From Anaerolineae bacterium (GTDB taxonomy: Bacteria; Chloroflexota; Anaerolineae; Aggregatilineales; Phototrophicaceae), in the NCBI GenBank assembly GCA_025454495.1, contig JALOOI010000006.1:1-46862 (forward strand): DNA of 46,862 nucleotides, read 5' to 3'. Of the stretch, positions 15,978-24,173 are shown one piece after another (positions within the stretch are counted from its first letter, which is position 1; each line of letters opens with the position of its first letter). The translations under genes and the position numbers were made by a program. The notes beneath the pieces were generated by a model. That model was not told the origin of the DNA and did no database searches. It saw only the letters and a program-made list of their open reading frames with translations.

Positions 15978-17990
15978 TTAACGACAGTTGATGCTGTACA
16001 CCACAAAATCCCCTTTGGAGGCGATGATTTGAAGCTGGAATGTGGTGGGCACGTCAAAGGTATAGGTGAGGGTGCGATTTTCGCCGGAACGGGCCAGCAG
16101 GTTGCCGCTGCCATCCGCCAGGCGCGTATAATCGCCAAATTCGCCGCGGAAGATGATGCCGCCGCCCACTTCCAGCACCAGGGTTGCGCCGGCGCTGGCC
16201 GTCCACGTGCCGCCAACGGCCGCGGCTTCGACACCATCCGGGAACAGGAAGGAGCCGGTGGCCGCAGCCGCGCCGCACAGTTCGCCGCTTTCGCTGGAAA
16301 CGATGCTGAGGGCCGGGGCGGCCGTGCCGGTGGGGGCGATGGTGGCCGCGGCCGGCAGGGCCGGGGCCGCGACAGGTGCGCCGGTGAGTGCGCCGCAGCC
16401 GGCCGAGGCCTGCACCGTATCAAAGCGGATGAAACCGCGTTCCGTCTGGTACCACAGGAACGGGCCTTCGGCCACGGCCGCGCTGGCAGCGATGGTTTCG
16501 CCCGGCTGGAGCAGCGCCACCACTTCAAAATTGGTGCCGGCCCCGCTGCGAATATTACGCACGGTGTCTGCGGCCGTCAGCAGGCAGGGTTCGGCGGTGG
16601 GCTGCGGCGTGGCCGCGATGGGCGCAGTGCTGATGCCGCCGACGGTGCCTTCCGTGGCCGGGGCGCTGTCACTGCCGGCCGCCGGAGCCGCCACCAGCGC
16701 AAATTCCCGCGGCAGCAGGGTAATGGGCAGCGCCGCCAGGCGGGCCGCGTCCGCCGGGCTAACGGCGGGTTCGCCCTGCGGCTCCAGGTTGGCGCTCATC
16801 GTCACCGACAAACGGCTGCCGGTGGTGCCGCTGATGGTGGTTTCGCCCACCGTCAGGCGGGCTTCGCCTTCCAGCACGCTCACCAGCAGCGCCGCGCCGG
16901 CCTGCGCCTGGATGAAGGCCGTCCCGTTGAGGGTAATCACCGCATCATTGACGCGCAGCCGCACCCCCGCTTCCAGGGCGATGCCCGAAGGCGACTGCAC
17001 CAGGATGCCGCTATCGGGCGTGTTCGTGCAGGTGGCGGCCGTCACCGCGCTGAGCAGGCTGATGGCCTGCATGGGGCCAAATTCCGGCGGGCTTAAATCC
17101 GGCCGCGGCGAGTCGGCACTGACGAAGGGCAGCGTTTCTGCCCCGCCGGTGACATCCAGATACGGCGCATACACCCAGCCAATGCCGCCGAAGCGACCCG
17201 GAATTTCAATGCGAATCCACTGCTGGTCGCGGCTGCGACCCGTCACCGTCACCTGTTCGGACGGGGTTAACTGCCACACCACCACCCCGGACGTATCCGG
17301 CGTGCGGCGGACGTTGATGCCGCTGGTGGCCAGCACGGTGGCGCTGCGGGCCCCGGCCGAGAAAAGCTGGCCGTCATCCGCAATGGTCACATCACCCACC
17401 ATCACGAAAGCGGTGTTCAGCGGCGGGCTGGCCGCATCCGTGGAACTGAGCGGGAACTGCGCCGTGACCACCGTCCAGGCGCGGCTTTCCGTATCCAGCG
17501 TCCGCAGCCGCAGCTCGCTCAGGTCGGCCAGGCGGGCTTTGTTGCCGGGCAGTTCAAATTGAAAATCGGGCAAATCCGCCCGCGGCGAGGCTTCGATGAC
17601 CCCGTTACCCAGGCAGGCTTCACCGCTGGCCAGGGTGGGACAGGTGAGGGCGGTGGCGTTGTAGGCATCCTGCACCAGCGCCGGGCACAGATCGGTACTG
17701 CTGGCGGGCTGCTGAAGCACGCCCCCGGCCGGAGCGCTGCTATCGCCGGGGGCGGCCGGGGTGGCCAGCGCCTGCGAGCCGGGGGGCAGCATGGCCGTGG
17801 GCAGCGCCGACAGCGTGGGAATGGTGATGGGCCCCAGGGCGGGCTGAGCGCTGCCGGTGCCCCCGGTGGATAGCGCCGGGATGGGGGTCGGCTGCGCCGG
17901 GGCGGGAATCGGTGTGGGCTGCTGCGCCAGCACCGCGGCCGGCAGCAGCAGCAGTGCCACAGAGAATAATAATCGTCTCGTTTGCATCAT
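15978..17990 (-). CDS. Secreted protein with SH3b-like and FecR-like domains (paralogue 3)
   Basis: 670 residues. The signal peptide ends VLAQ (about residue 22), followed by a Pro/Thr/Ala linker. A module homologous to the two secreted proteins at 5697-8377 follows (CPALV, GEACLGNG, VMVGDVTI, DSGILVQSP, then a FecR-like stretch and LPITLLPREF), interrupted by a bacterial SH3-like domain (SGINVRRTPDTS to GWVYAPYL). A second SH3-like domain (VRNIRSGAGTNFEVV to RGFIRF) and a C-terminal beta domain complete it. SH3b domains often bind wall peptides, suggesting an envelope role. GGAG lies 8 nt before the first of two tandem ATGs. It is closed by a strong terminator. Confidence 0.85.
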   Translation of the reverse strand: MMQTRRLLFSVALLLLPAAVLAQQPTPIPAPAQPTPIPALSTGGTGSAQPALGPITIPTLSALPTAMLPPGSQALATPAAPGDSSAPAGGVLQQPASSTDLCPALVQDAYNATALTCPTLASGEACLGNGVIEASPRADLPDFQFELPGNKARLADLSELRLRTLDTESRAWTVVTAQFPLSSTDAASPPLNTAFVMVGDVTIADDGQLFSAGARSATVLATSGINVRRTPDTSGVVVWQLTPSEQVTVTGRSRDQQWIRIEIPGRFGGIGWVYAPYLDVTGGAETLPFVSADSPRPDLSPPEFGPMQAISLLSAVTAATCTNTPDSGILVQSPSGIALEAGVRLRVNDAVITLNGTAFIQAQAGAALLVSVLEGEARLTVGETTISGTTGSRLSVTMSANLEPQGEPAVSPADAARLAALPITLLPREFALVAAPAAGSDSAPATEGTVGGISTAPIAATPQPTAEPCLLTAADTVRNIRSGAGTNFEVVALLQPGETIAASAAVAEGPFLWYQTERGFIRFDTVQASAGCGALTGAPVAAPALPAAATIAPTGTAAPALSIVSSESGELCGAAAATGSFLFPDGVEAAAVGGTWTASAGATLVLEVGGGIIFRGEFGDYTRLADGSGNLLARSGENRTLTYTFDVPTTFQLQIIASKGDFVVYSINCR

Positions 17991-18030
17991 AAAGTATGCT
18001 CCGCAAAAGGTGGCGGGTTCGTCTAAAGGT

Positions 18031-18128
18031 ATTATAACTGCGATTCGCCTGCCTCACATGCTGCGTATCGTAAACGCCGGGCAATAAGCGGGCGGGTCAG
18101 TGCGCCGCCGGCACAGGGCGGTTATAAT
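18031..18128. promoter_or_regulatory. Divergent -10 elements between paralogue 3 and the beta-propeller lipoprotein
   Basis: TATAAT occurs on the minus strand (18036-18031) toward the secreted protein and on the plus strand (18123-18128) toward the lipoprotein. Neither has a recognisable -35, which hints at activator dependence or an extended -10. Confidence 0.55.
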
Positions 18129-18186
18129 AGCCACACCGGCCCGGCTGCGGGCCGCCGGCACCCGACACCCTGATGGAGCGCGGCCG

Positions 18187-19431
18187 ATGAAACGCCTGAT
18201 TCTGGTTTTTGTGATGGGCCTGCTGCTGAGCGCCTGCCAGCCGTCGCGGGCGCTGCCCACGGCCATTGATCTGGCCGCAGCGGCCGATGCCGCGGCGCAA
18301 ACGGCCACTGCCGCCGCGCCCACCGCCAGCGCGACTCCGCGGGCGCTGCCACCCACTTTCACGCCCACCGTCACCGCCACCGACGCGGCCACCCCCGCGC
18401 CCATCCCCACCCGCACCCCGGCCGGCTACCAGGGCGCGGGCACGCTCTACTACATCTACAATGGCGATGCCATCGCCGCGGTGGATGGCGACGGGCGCAA
18501 TAACAACCTCATCGTCACGTTTGGCGTGGGGCGCACCCTCAGCGATCTTACCCTGTCGCCGGATGAAACGCTGCTGGCCTATGTCGCGCCCGGCAATGGC
18601 AGCGCCCGCGAGGTCTTCATCAGCAGCCGCGATGGCACCTACACCCAGCAGGTCTCCTGCCTGGGGCTGGCGGATGTGCGCCAGGTGACCTGGCTGCCGG
18701 ACGGTCAGCAGCTCGCCTTCTTCGCGGCAGCGCAGCCCGGCGCAGCGGGGGATATTTACATCGCCTCCTACATCGGCGCGAACACCTGCCCGGAGGGCAA
18801 CGGCCAGCGCGTGCTGGTGCCGCTGCAAAGCCCCGATCTGCGCGGGCTGACGTTTACGCCGGATGGCCGCATTTTGTATTACGCCGGCGGCGGCAGCGAT
18901 ATTTACGCCTGGGACATCGCCACCGGCAACCGGGCCCGCCTCACCTTTGCCAGCAGCGATGGCAGCGATTTCGCGCCGGTGCATCACCCGGTGACGGCCA
19001 CGCTGGCCTATTTACGCACCCGCCGCGCCGAAGCCACCGGCCTGCCCGGCGGGGCGCTGGTGCTGCTGAACAATACCGCCCGGATGCCCGCGCAGCCGGC
19101 CAGCCCGCCCGGCGATTTTCTGAACGCCACCGGCTTACGCTGGAGCGCCACCGGCGGGCTGCTGCTCATCACCACGCCCAACCAGGTTTACACGCTGGAC
19201 AGCACTGATGGTGAACTGACGCTGCTCACCGGCAGCACCCTGGTGAACCCGCAGGCTGCCGCCCGCCCGGACCTGCGCGAAATTGCCTTCACCACCACCG
19301 ACAGCCAGGGCGTGCGCCAGCTTTACATCGTCAACCGCGACACCGGCAGCACGCGCCAGCTTACCGCCAACCCCGAAGGCACCATCACCGACCCGGTGTG
19401 GGCCGCGCCGCTGCCCCCGGAGGACGCATGA
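18187..19431 (+). CDS. Lipoprotein with TolB/WD40-like beta-propeller repeats
   Basis: 414 residues. The signal sequence ends in LLLSAC, so Cys17 is lipidated. An Ala/Thr/Pro linker (about residues 30-80) leads to a beta-propeller built of PD40-type blades, seen as repeated LSPDETLLAYV, FTPDGRILYYA and similar S/T-P-D-G strands with AYLRT and AFTTT edges. Such propellers bind ligands or proteins in the periplasm or outside the cell. GGAG lies about 9 nt before the ATG. Its TGA overlaps the ATG of the next gene (ATGA), implying coupled translation and a shared role. Confidence 0.85.
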   Translation: MKRLILVFVMGLLLSACQPSRALPTAIDLAAAADAAAQTATAAAPTASATPRALPPTFTPTVTATDAATPAPIPTRTPAGYQGAGTLYYIYNGDAIAAVDGDGRNNNLIVTFGVGRTLSDLTLSPDETLLAYVAPGNGSAREVFISSRDGTYTQQVSCLGLADVRQVTWLPDGQQLAFFAAAQPGAAGDIYIASYIGANTCPEGNGQRVLVPLQSPDLRGLTFTPDGRILYYAGGGSDIYAWDIATGNRARLTFASSDGSDFAPVHHPVTATLAYLRTRRAEATGLPGGALVLLNNTARMPAQPASPPGDFLNATGLRWSATGGLLLITTPNQVYTLDSTDGELTLLTGSTLVNPQAAARPDLREIAFTTTDSQGVRQLYIVNRDTGSTRQLTANPEGTITDPVWAAPLPPEDA

Positions 19432-20438
19432 GCCACCCGCTGCTGAACCGCTACCCCACGCCGCCGCACCACCCCAACGATCCGCGCAGCCGCCCGCGCC
19501 CGCCTTACGGGCCGCCCCCGCCGCCCGACCGGCGGCCGGAGCCGCTGACGCGCAACGTGCTGATGATTACCCATAACCCGGTGCTGCGCTCCCAGGGCGG
19601 GGCCACCCTGCGCGATTTCTTCGGCTGGTACGAGCCGGATGAACTGGCCGCCGCCTGCATTGACGATTTGCACTTCGCCACCTATGGCTATGCCCGCTAC
19701 AGCATCACCGAAAAGATCGTGGTGGATGGCTACCCGGTGAAGCGCGACGGTTTTCGCTACGATGAACACAGCTATCTGGAAGCCTGGCGCACGCGCCGCT
19801 TTCATGAGCCGGACGGGGTGGATTATCTGCGGCTGGTGGAGGAATTTAACCTCATTCCACGCCTGAACAGCGGCGCAATCGATGAGGTGTGGCTGTTTGG
19901 CCATCCCTATGGCGGCTACTACGAGTCGATCATGGGCGGGCCCGGCGCGTTCTGGTGCAATGCGCCCGCGCTGGCCGGCACCGAACACGCGCACCGCCGC
20001 TTCGTCATCATGGGCTTCAATTTTGAGCGCGGCGTGGGCGAAATGCTGGAGGACTTCGGCCACCGGGCCGAATCCATCCTGGCCAGGGTGTTTGAACAGG
20101 TGCCGCCCCCCGCCAATCTGTGGGCGCAGTTCATCCGCTGCGACCGGCACCAGCCAGGGGCTGTGACCGAATGCGGCAATGTGCATTTCGCCCCCAACAG
20201 CGAGCATGATTATGACTGGGGCAACCCGCGCCCGGTGCTCAGCCGCTGCGATACCTGGTACCACTTCCCGGATTTGCGCGGCGAACCGCGCCCCGTCACC
20301 TGCCAGGAATGGGGCGACGGCGCGATTCGCCTGCATCATCTGTGGTGGTTTCGCCATTTTCCGCACCTTAAAGGCGCGGCGGATGGCATCGCCTGGAACT
20401 GGTGGCAGTATATTCTGGATCCGAACACCGTTCCGTAA
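19428..20438 (+). CDS. Conserved protein of unknown function
   Basis: 336 residues, no signal peptide. The first 40 residues are Pro/Arg-rich, then a well-ordered sequence rich in aromatic residues, His and Cys (NVLMITHNPVL, FGHPYGGYYES, NVHFAPNSEHDYDWGN, a WNWWQYILDPN ending). The paired Tyr/Trp and polar clusters suggest a folded enzyme or sugar-binding domain, but I cannot name a family. The start ATG overlaps the lipoprotein stop by 4 nt, with GGAGG 4-5 nt upstream. It is convergent with hisS, with 11 nt between the stops. Confidence 0.8.
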   Translation: MSHPLLNRYPTPPHHPNDPRSRPRPPYGPPPPPDRRPEPLTRNVLMITHNPVLRSQGGATLRDFFGWYEPDELAAACIDDLHFATYGYARYSITEKIVVDGYPVKRDGFRYDEHSYLEAWRTRRFHEPDGVDYLRLVEEFNLIPRLNSGAIDEVWLFGHPYGGYYESIMGGPGAFWCNAPALAGTEHAHRRFVIMGFNFERGVGEMLEDFGHRAESILARVFEQVPPPANLWAQFIRCDRHQPGAVTECGNVHFAPNSEHDYDWGNPRPVLSRCDTWYHFPDLRGEPRPVTCQEWGDGAIRLHHLWWFRHFPHLKGAADGIAWNWWQYILDPNTVP

Positions 20439-20449
20439 GCGGGCCGAAT

Positions 20450-21787
20450 TCAGGCGGGCAGCAGGTGGCGCAGCGCGGCCGGCAGGTCGGCGCGGGGAAC
20501 GGTGGTTTCGCTGGCATCCGCCAGGCGCTTCACCTTCACCACCCCCTGCGCGATCTCGTCACTGCCCAGGATGACCACCAGCGGAATACGCTTTTTATCG
20601 GCATATTCAAATTGTTTGCCCAGCTTCAATTTACCCTCGGCCATGTACAGCTCGGTGCACAGGCCGGCGGCGCGTAATTCGGCCGCCAGCCGGGTGGACT
20701 CAGCGCGGGTATCTTCGCTGAAGATCGTCACCAGCGCCTGCACCACCGTACCGCCGATGTGGGCCGGATACAGGTTGAGGTCGTCCATCAGGTCAATGAA
20801 GCGCTCAATGCCCAGGGAGATGCCGGTGGTGGGCAGGCTCTCCTTGCGGAACATGCCAATCAGTTGATCGTAGCGGCCGCCGCCGCTGATGCTGCCCATA
20901 CCACCGCCTTTGAAGACGGCTTCAAAGATGGGGCCGGTGTAATAGCCCAGGCCGCGCACCATGGTAAAATCGAATTCGTAGAAGGCGGGCGGTATGTTCA
21001 GCGCGGCCATGTGCTGCGCCATGTCGCGCAGTTCGGCGATGCCCTCGCGGGCTTCGGCGCTGCCCTGCATCAACGTTTCGGCGGCATCCAGCGCGGCCAG
21101 GCCGGGGCCCTGCGCCTGGAGCAGCGTCATCATGCGGGCCACCACCGCCGGCGCAATGCCGCGGCCGCGCAGTTCCTCGGCCACGCCGTCCGCGCCAATT
21201 TTGTCGAATTTATCCACGCTGCGGTACAGGTCGGCCAGTTGGGCAGTCTCCACCCCGGCATACTGCCCCATGCCCGTCAGCAGCTTACGATTGTTGATCT
21301 TCACCACCACCTCGACAAAGCCCAGGCGTTGCAGCACCGTCACCAGCAGGCTGATGAGTTCGGCATCGGCGGCCATGCTGCCCACGCCCACAATATCAGC
21401 ATCGCACTGGTAAAATTCGCGGTAGCGGCCGCGCTGCGGCCGTTCCCCGCGCCACACCGGGGCGATCTGGTAGCGGCGAAAAGGAAATTTGAGGTCATTT
21501 TCGTACTGGGCCACCACCCGCGCCAGCGGCACCGTCAGGTCATAGCGCATGGCCAGCGGGTCTTTATCGCTGCGGCCGTGCTGCGCTTCAAAGATAAGCT
21601 GTTCGGCATCTTCGCCATATTTGCCGAACAGCGTTTCGCGCAGTTCCAGCACCGGCGTTTGCAGCGGCTCAAAGCCGTAGCGGTGAAAGACCTCGCGGAC
21701 GGTGGTGATGACGTAATCGCGCTTGAGCATCGCTTCCGGCAGAAAATCGCGGAAGCCTCTGGGCAGGCGGGGCTTAAGGTGAGGCAT
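20450..21787 (-). CDS. hisS: Histidyl-tRNA synthetase
   Basis: 445 residues, a class II synthetase that charges tRNA-His. Visible signatures: PRGFRDFLP at the N terminus, RYDLTVPLAR in motif 2 surroundings, RGERPQRGRYREFYQ (motif 2 and the histidine-specific region), RGLGYYTGPIFE (the HisA-type signature) and GISLGIERF (motif 3), then the C-terminal anticodon-binding domain. AAGGA lies about 10 nt before the ATG. About 150 nt of leader separates it from the upstream methyltransferase and carries a His-codon leader peptide and attenuator, so its expression is probably tuned by His-tRNA charging. Confidence 0.96.
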   Translation of the reverse strand: MPHLKPRLPRGFRDFLPEAMLKRDYVITTVREVFHRYGFEPLQTPVLELRETLFGKYGEDAEQLIFEAQHGRSDKDPLAMRYDLTVPLARVVAQYENDLKFPFRRYQIAPVWRGERPQRGRYREFYQCDADIVGVGSMAADAELISLLVTVLQRLGFVEVVVKINNRKLLTGMGQYAGVETAQLADLYRSVDKFDKIGADGVAEELRGRGIAPAVVARMMTLLQAQGPGLAALDAAETLMQGSAEAREGIAELRDMAQHMAALNIPPAFYEFDFTMVRGLGYYTGPIFEAVFKGGGMGSISGGGRYDQLIGMFRKESLPTTGISLGIERFIDLMDDLNLYPAHIGGTVVQALVTIFSEDTRAESTRLAAELRAAGLCTELYMAEGKLKLGKQFEYADKKRIPLVVILGSDEIAQGVVKVKRLADASETTVPRADLPAALRHLLPA

Positions 21788-21830
21788 ATGGCGGCATCCT
21801 TGTCTGTGCGTGCATGACGAATGGCAGAAT

Positions 21831-21856
21831 CAAAAACAGCGCGACCGGCATCGCGC
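21831..21856 (-). terminator. Attenuator terminator in the hisS leader
   Basis: On the minus strand GCGCGA (21856-21851), loop TGCCGG and TCGCGC (21844-21839) form a perfect 6-bp GC-rich stem immediately followed by TGTTTTTG. It sits between the leader-peptide stop and hisS, 44 nt before the hisS ATG, so it would end transcription before the gene. Confidence 0.75.
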
Positions 21857-21884
21857 GGGAACAGGCACGGGCGGGATGCGGTCA
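21842..21884 (-). promoter_or_regulatory. Antiterminator pairing in the hisS leader
   Basis: On the minus strand TGACCGCATC (21884-21875) can pair with GATGCCGGTCG (21852-21842) through nine base pairs and a single bulged C. This consumes the loop and parts of both arms of the terminator hairpin, so the two structures are mutually exclusive. The first partner begins about 8 nt after the leader stop codon, where a ribosome at the stop would cover it. Confidence 0.65.
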
Positions 21885-21892
21885 GGCGGGTA

Positions 21893-21934
21893 TCAGGCTG
21901 AAGGGTGGTGGTGTGAACGCTGTTCTGTCATCAT
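21893..21934 (-). CDS. His-rich leader peptide of hisS
   Basis: A 13-codon frame, MMTEQRSHHHPSA, with three consecutive CAC codons at positions 8-10, a stop at 21893 and hisS about 105 nt further on. It parallels the hisL attenuation peptide of enteric bacteria in design, here before a synthetase gene. Its first ATG falls at the predicted transcription start, so it would be a leaderless message. A stalled ribosome on the His codons would leave the antiterminator segment free; a ribosome reaching the stop would mask it. Too short for standard gene callers. Confidence 0.75.
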   Translation of the reverse strand: MMTEQRSHHHPSA

Positions 21935-21940
21935 GGCTTC

Positions 21941-21970
21941 AGTATACGCCAGCGGCCGGGGGGCTGGCAA
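21941..21970 (-). promoter_or_regulatory. Promoter of the hisS leader
   Basis: On the minus strand TTGCCA (21970-21965), an 18-nt spacer and TATACT (21946-21941). Six nucleotides separate the -10 from the first leader ATG, which would place +1 at or next to that A. The promoter lies just before the stop of the upstream methyltransferase gene. Confidence 0.7.
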
Positions 21971-21989
21971 CCGCCAGTCTCGCCCGGCC

Positions 21990-22769
21990 CTACGCGGGGC
22001 CGGCCAGGTGCTGGCGCTGCGCTTCAAACAGGATGACGGTGGCGGCCATGGCCGCATTGAGCGATTCTGTGCCGGCGGCCATGGGGATGGCGATGCGGGT
22101 GGCGTTAAGCCGGGCGGCCGGCCGGGCCCCGTGGGCCTCATTGCCGATGATGAGCGCGTGCGGGCTGCGCCAGTCCACCGCGCTGTAGGGCTGTTCGGCA
22201 TCGCCGGCGGCCAGGTACACCGTCACCGCTTCGCAATAGGTGGCGATCTCCGTCCAGGCGGCTTCCACCAGCGGCAGCCGGAAATGGGCCCCCATGCCGG
22301 CCCGCAGCACTTTGGGGTTGTAGGGGTCAACGCATTCCGGGGCCAGCAGCACCACCTCCACGCCGGCCGCCGCGGCCGTCCGCAGCAGCGTTCCCATATT
22401 GCCCGGTTCGCGCACGGCATCCAGAATGAGGATGCGCCCCGGCTGGCGCGGCATTCGCGGCATGGGCAGCGGGAAGACAGCGATCATGCCCTGGGGCTGC
22501 TGCGTTTCGCTGGCGTGCTTAATGACATCCGGCGCGGCCGGCATCAGCACCGCCCGCGTCGCCTGGAGCGCGGCCACCAGTTCATAATCGGCCGTTTGCA
22601 GGTCATACAGCACAAAATCCGGCACATGGCCGCACAGCAGCGCATCGCGGATGAGGCGTGCGCCCTCCAGCGGAATTTTGCGTTCCTGGCGGCGGGCGCG
22701 GGCGCTCTTTTGCAGCGCGGCGGCCAGCTTCACACGGGTATTTTGCAGGCTGGTGATGACATCGTTCAT
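21990..22769 (-). CDS. SpoU/TrmH-family RNA 2'-O-methyltransferase
   Basis: 259 residues. An N-terminal substrate-binding domain (RRQERKIPLEGARLIRDAL) precedes the knotted SPOUT methyltransferase domain. Its motifs are present: motif 1 around LDAVREPGNMGTLLRTA, motif 2 around LIIGNEAHG, and motif 3 around IAIPMAAGTESLNAAMAA. The family methylates a ribose 2'-OH in 23S rRNA or tRNA (RlmB or TsnR like); the site is not predictable. GGAGG lies 7 nt before the ATG at 22767-22769; the ATG two codons earlier overlaps the ribosome site. It follows the infC-rpmI-rplT operon terminator and precedes hisS. Confidence 0.9.
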   Translation of the reverse strand: MNDVITSLQNTRVKLAAALQKSARARRQERKIPLEGARLIRDALLCGHVPDFVLYDLQTADYELVAALQATRAVLMPAAPDVIKHASETQQPQGMIAVFPLPMPRMPRQPGRILILDAVREPGNMGTLLRTAAAAGVEVVLLAPECVDPYNPKVLRAGMGAHFRLPLVEAAWTEIATYCEAVTVYLAAGDAEQPYSAVDWRSPHALIIGNEAHGARPAARLNATRIAIPMAAGTESLNAAMAATVILFEAQRQHLAGPA

Positions 22770-22802
22770 GGGCATTCCTCCGGGCCGCCCGGCGGTTGAA
22801 TC

Positions 22803-22826
22803 AAAACAGGGTCATTTTCGACCCTG
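22803..22826 (-). terminator. Terminator after rplT
   Basis: On the minus strand CAGGGTC (22826-22820), loop GAAAAT and GACCCTG (22813-22807) form a perfect 7-bp stem followed by TTTTGATT. It lies 28 nt past the rplT stop and closes the infC operon. Confidence 0.8.
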
Positions 22827-22854
22827 CCTGAGGACTGCGCCGGGTAGCGGCGGC

Positions 22855-23208
22855 CTATTGGTGCTGCTGGCTGAGCGCCGCCAGCTTGCGGAAAGTGTCG
22901 GCATCGCGCACGGCCAGGTCGGCCAGCATTTTACGATCCAGCTCCACGCCGGCCTGCTTCAGCCCGTAGATAAAGCGGCTGTAGCTGAGGCCGTTCAGGC
23001 GGGCGGCGGCGTTAATCCGCACGATCCACAGGCGGCGGAACTGACGTTTGCGGGCGCGGCGGTCGCGGTAGGCGTACCACAGGCTTTTGAGCATGGCTTC
23101 ATTGGAGCGGCGGAACAGCGTCCCGCGGGACAGCCACTGCCCTTTCACCATCTTCTTGATTTTGTTGTGCCGCCGGCGGCGGACGACACCGGTCTTTGAT
23201 CTTGGCAT
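22855..23208 (-). CDS. rplT: 50S ribosomal protein L20
   Basis: 117 residues, the standard length. L20 binds 23S rRNA early in large-subunit assembly. The basic N-terminal extension ([10 protein letters not shown]) and the conserved [17 protein letters not shown] region are present. It is the last gene of the conserved infC-rpmI-rplT operon, 74 nt after rpmI, and is followed by a terminator. In Escherichia coli and Bacillus subtilis L20 or its partners repress this operon by binding the leader; a comparable leader was not identified here. Confidence 0.97.
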   Translation of the reverse strand: MPRSKTGVVRRRRHNKIKKMVKGQWLSRGTLFRRSNEAMLKSLWYAYRDRRARKRQFRRLWIVRINAAARLNGLSYSRFIYGLKQAGVELDRKMLADLAVRDADTFRKLAALSQQHQ

Positions 23209-23282
23209 GGTGTTGCGGCTCCTTCAACAGCCGGGGACAGCCGTTTGCGCCCCGGTGCGTGCATAACAGAGGTAAGACCGGG

Positions 23283-23540
23283 TCAGGCCGGCGGGTTGGC
23301 TTTGTACTTGCCCAGGTAAGGGGCCAGAATGCGAATGCGCCGGGCGAAGGCTTTGTTGCCCACCGTCGTCACTTTGTCCAGCGCCCGCTTCACCCGCCCG
23401 GACTTACGGCGGCGGAAGTGGCTTTTGCCGCCGCGGGTACGCACGACGATGCCGGTGCCGGTCACACGGAAACGCTTGGCGGTCGCCTTGTGCGTCTTCA
23501 GTTTATACTTCTTCGGGTCTTTCGTCTTTTTTCTGGTCAC
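23283..23540 (-). CDS. rpmI: 50S ribosomal protein L35
   Basis: 85 residues, about 20 longer than the usual 64-66. The core KTHKATAKRFRVTGTG and a run of basic residues identify it. The extra length is an N-terminal Lys-rich stretch (TRKKTKDPKKYKL) and a C-terminal KYKANPPA. The start is GTG at 23538-23540 with AAGGG 4 nt upstream; there is no later in-frame ATG before the core. It lies 19 nt after infC. Confidence 0.93.
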   Translation of the reverse strand: MTRKKTKDPKKYKLKTHKATAKRFRVTGTGIVVRTRGGKSHFRRRKSGRVKRALDKVTTVGNKAFARRIRILAPYLGKYKANPPA

Positions 23541-23559
23541 GTTGCCCTTACTCCGCGTG

Positions 23560-24111
23560 TTATTTCTTCTCGGCCAGCGGCGCGAGGATCATGAGCATAT
23601 CCCGCCCTTCCATATTGGGGGACTGCTCCACCTGCGCCACATCGCTCAACAGTGTTTTAATCTCATCCAGGGTTGCGCGTCCCAGATGCGAATGGGTAAT
23701 TTCGCGGCCGCGAAAGCGCACCCGCACCCGCACCTTCATCCCTTCGACCAGCCATTCCCGCGCCTGCTTCAGCTTAAAACCAATGTGGTAATCATCGGTT
23801 TTGGGTTTAAGCTGAATTTCCTTGATTTCTACCTTAACCTGATTCTTGCGGGCTTTGCGCTCTTTGCGCTGCTGTTCATACTGAAATTTGCCATAATCCA
23901 TCACACGGCAAACCGGCGGGCTGGCATCCGGCGCAACTTCCACCAGGTCCATGCCCATGTCCGACGCAATTTCCAGCGCGCGTTCCAGAGACACAAGTCC
24001 CATATTGCGCGAGGTTGGCGGGCCGTCTTTTTCTTTATTTTCTTCTTCGACGATCAGCCGAACTTCACGCGCACGTATTTCACGATTAATACGGTAATCC
24101 GAGGCAGCTAT
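23560..24111 (-). CDS. infC: Translation initiation factor IF-3, probable AUA start
   Basis: 183 residues from the proposed start. IF-3 binds the 30S subunit, prevents premature 50S joining and rejects non-canonical start codons. The N domain (DYRINREIRAREVRLI), linker (DYGKFQYEQQRKERKARKNQ) and C domain (KTDDYHIGFKLKQAREWL, VRVRFRGREITH) are complete. The frame is open back to an ATG at 24183, but that ATG has no ribosome site and lies inside the best promoter. ATA at 24111 has GAAAGGG 7 nt upstream and gives the usual IF-3 length. Non-AUG starts (AUU, AUC) are known for infC and let IF-3 repress itself. Confidence 0.9.
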   Translation of the reverse strand: MAASDYRINREIRAREVRLIVEEENKEKDGPPTSRNMGLVSLERALEIASDMGMDLVEVAPDASPPVCRVMDYGKFQYEQQRKERKARKNQVKVEIKEIQLKPKTDDYHIGFKLKQAREWLVEGMKVRVRVRFRGREITHSHLGRATLDEIKTLLSDVAQVEQSPNMEGRDMLMILAPLAEKK

Positions 24112-24173
24112 TGCTTTGCCCTTTCGAACACTTTTTACTGACGGGAATGGCTGTGCTGGAACAGCGCCGACAA

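Noticed and set aside
21788-21970. T-box riboswitch before hisS
   Set aside because: The leader is too short for a T-box, and no T-box sequence (UGGN-type) or specifier stem could be seen; the His peptide attenuator explains the region better.
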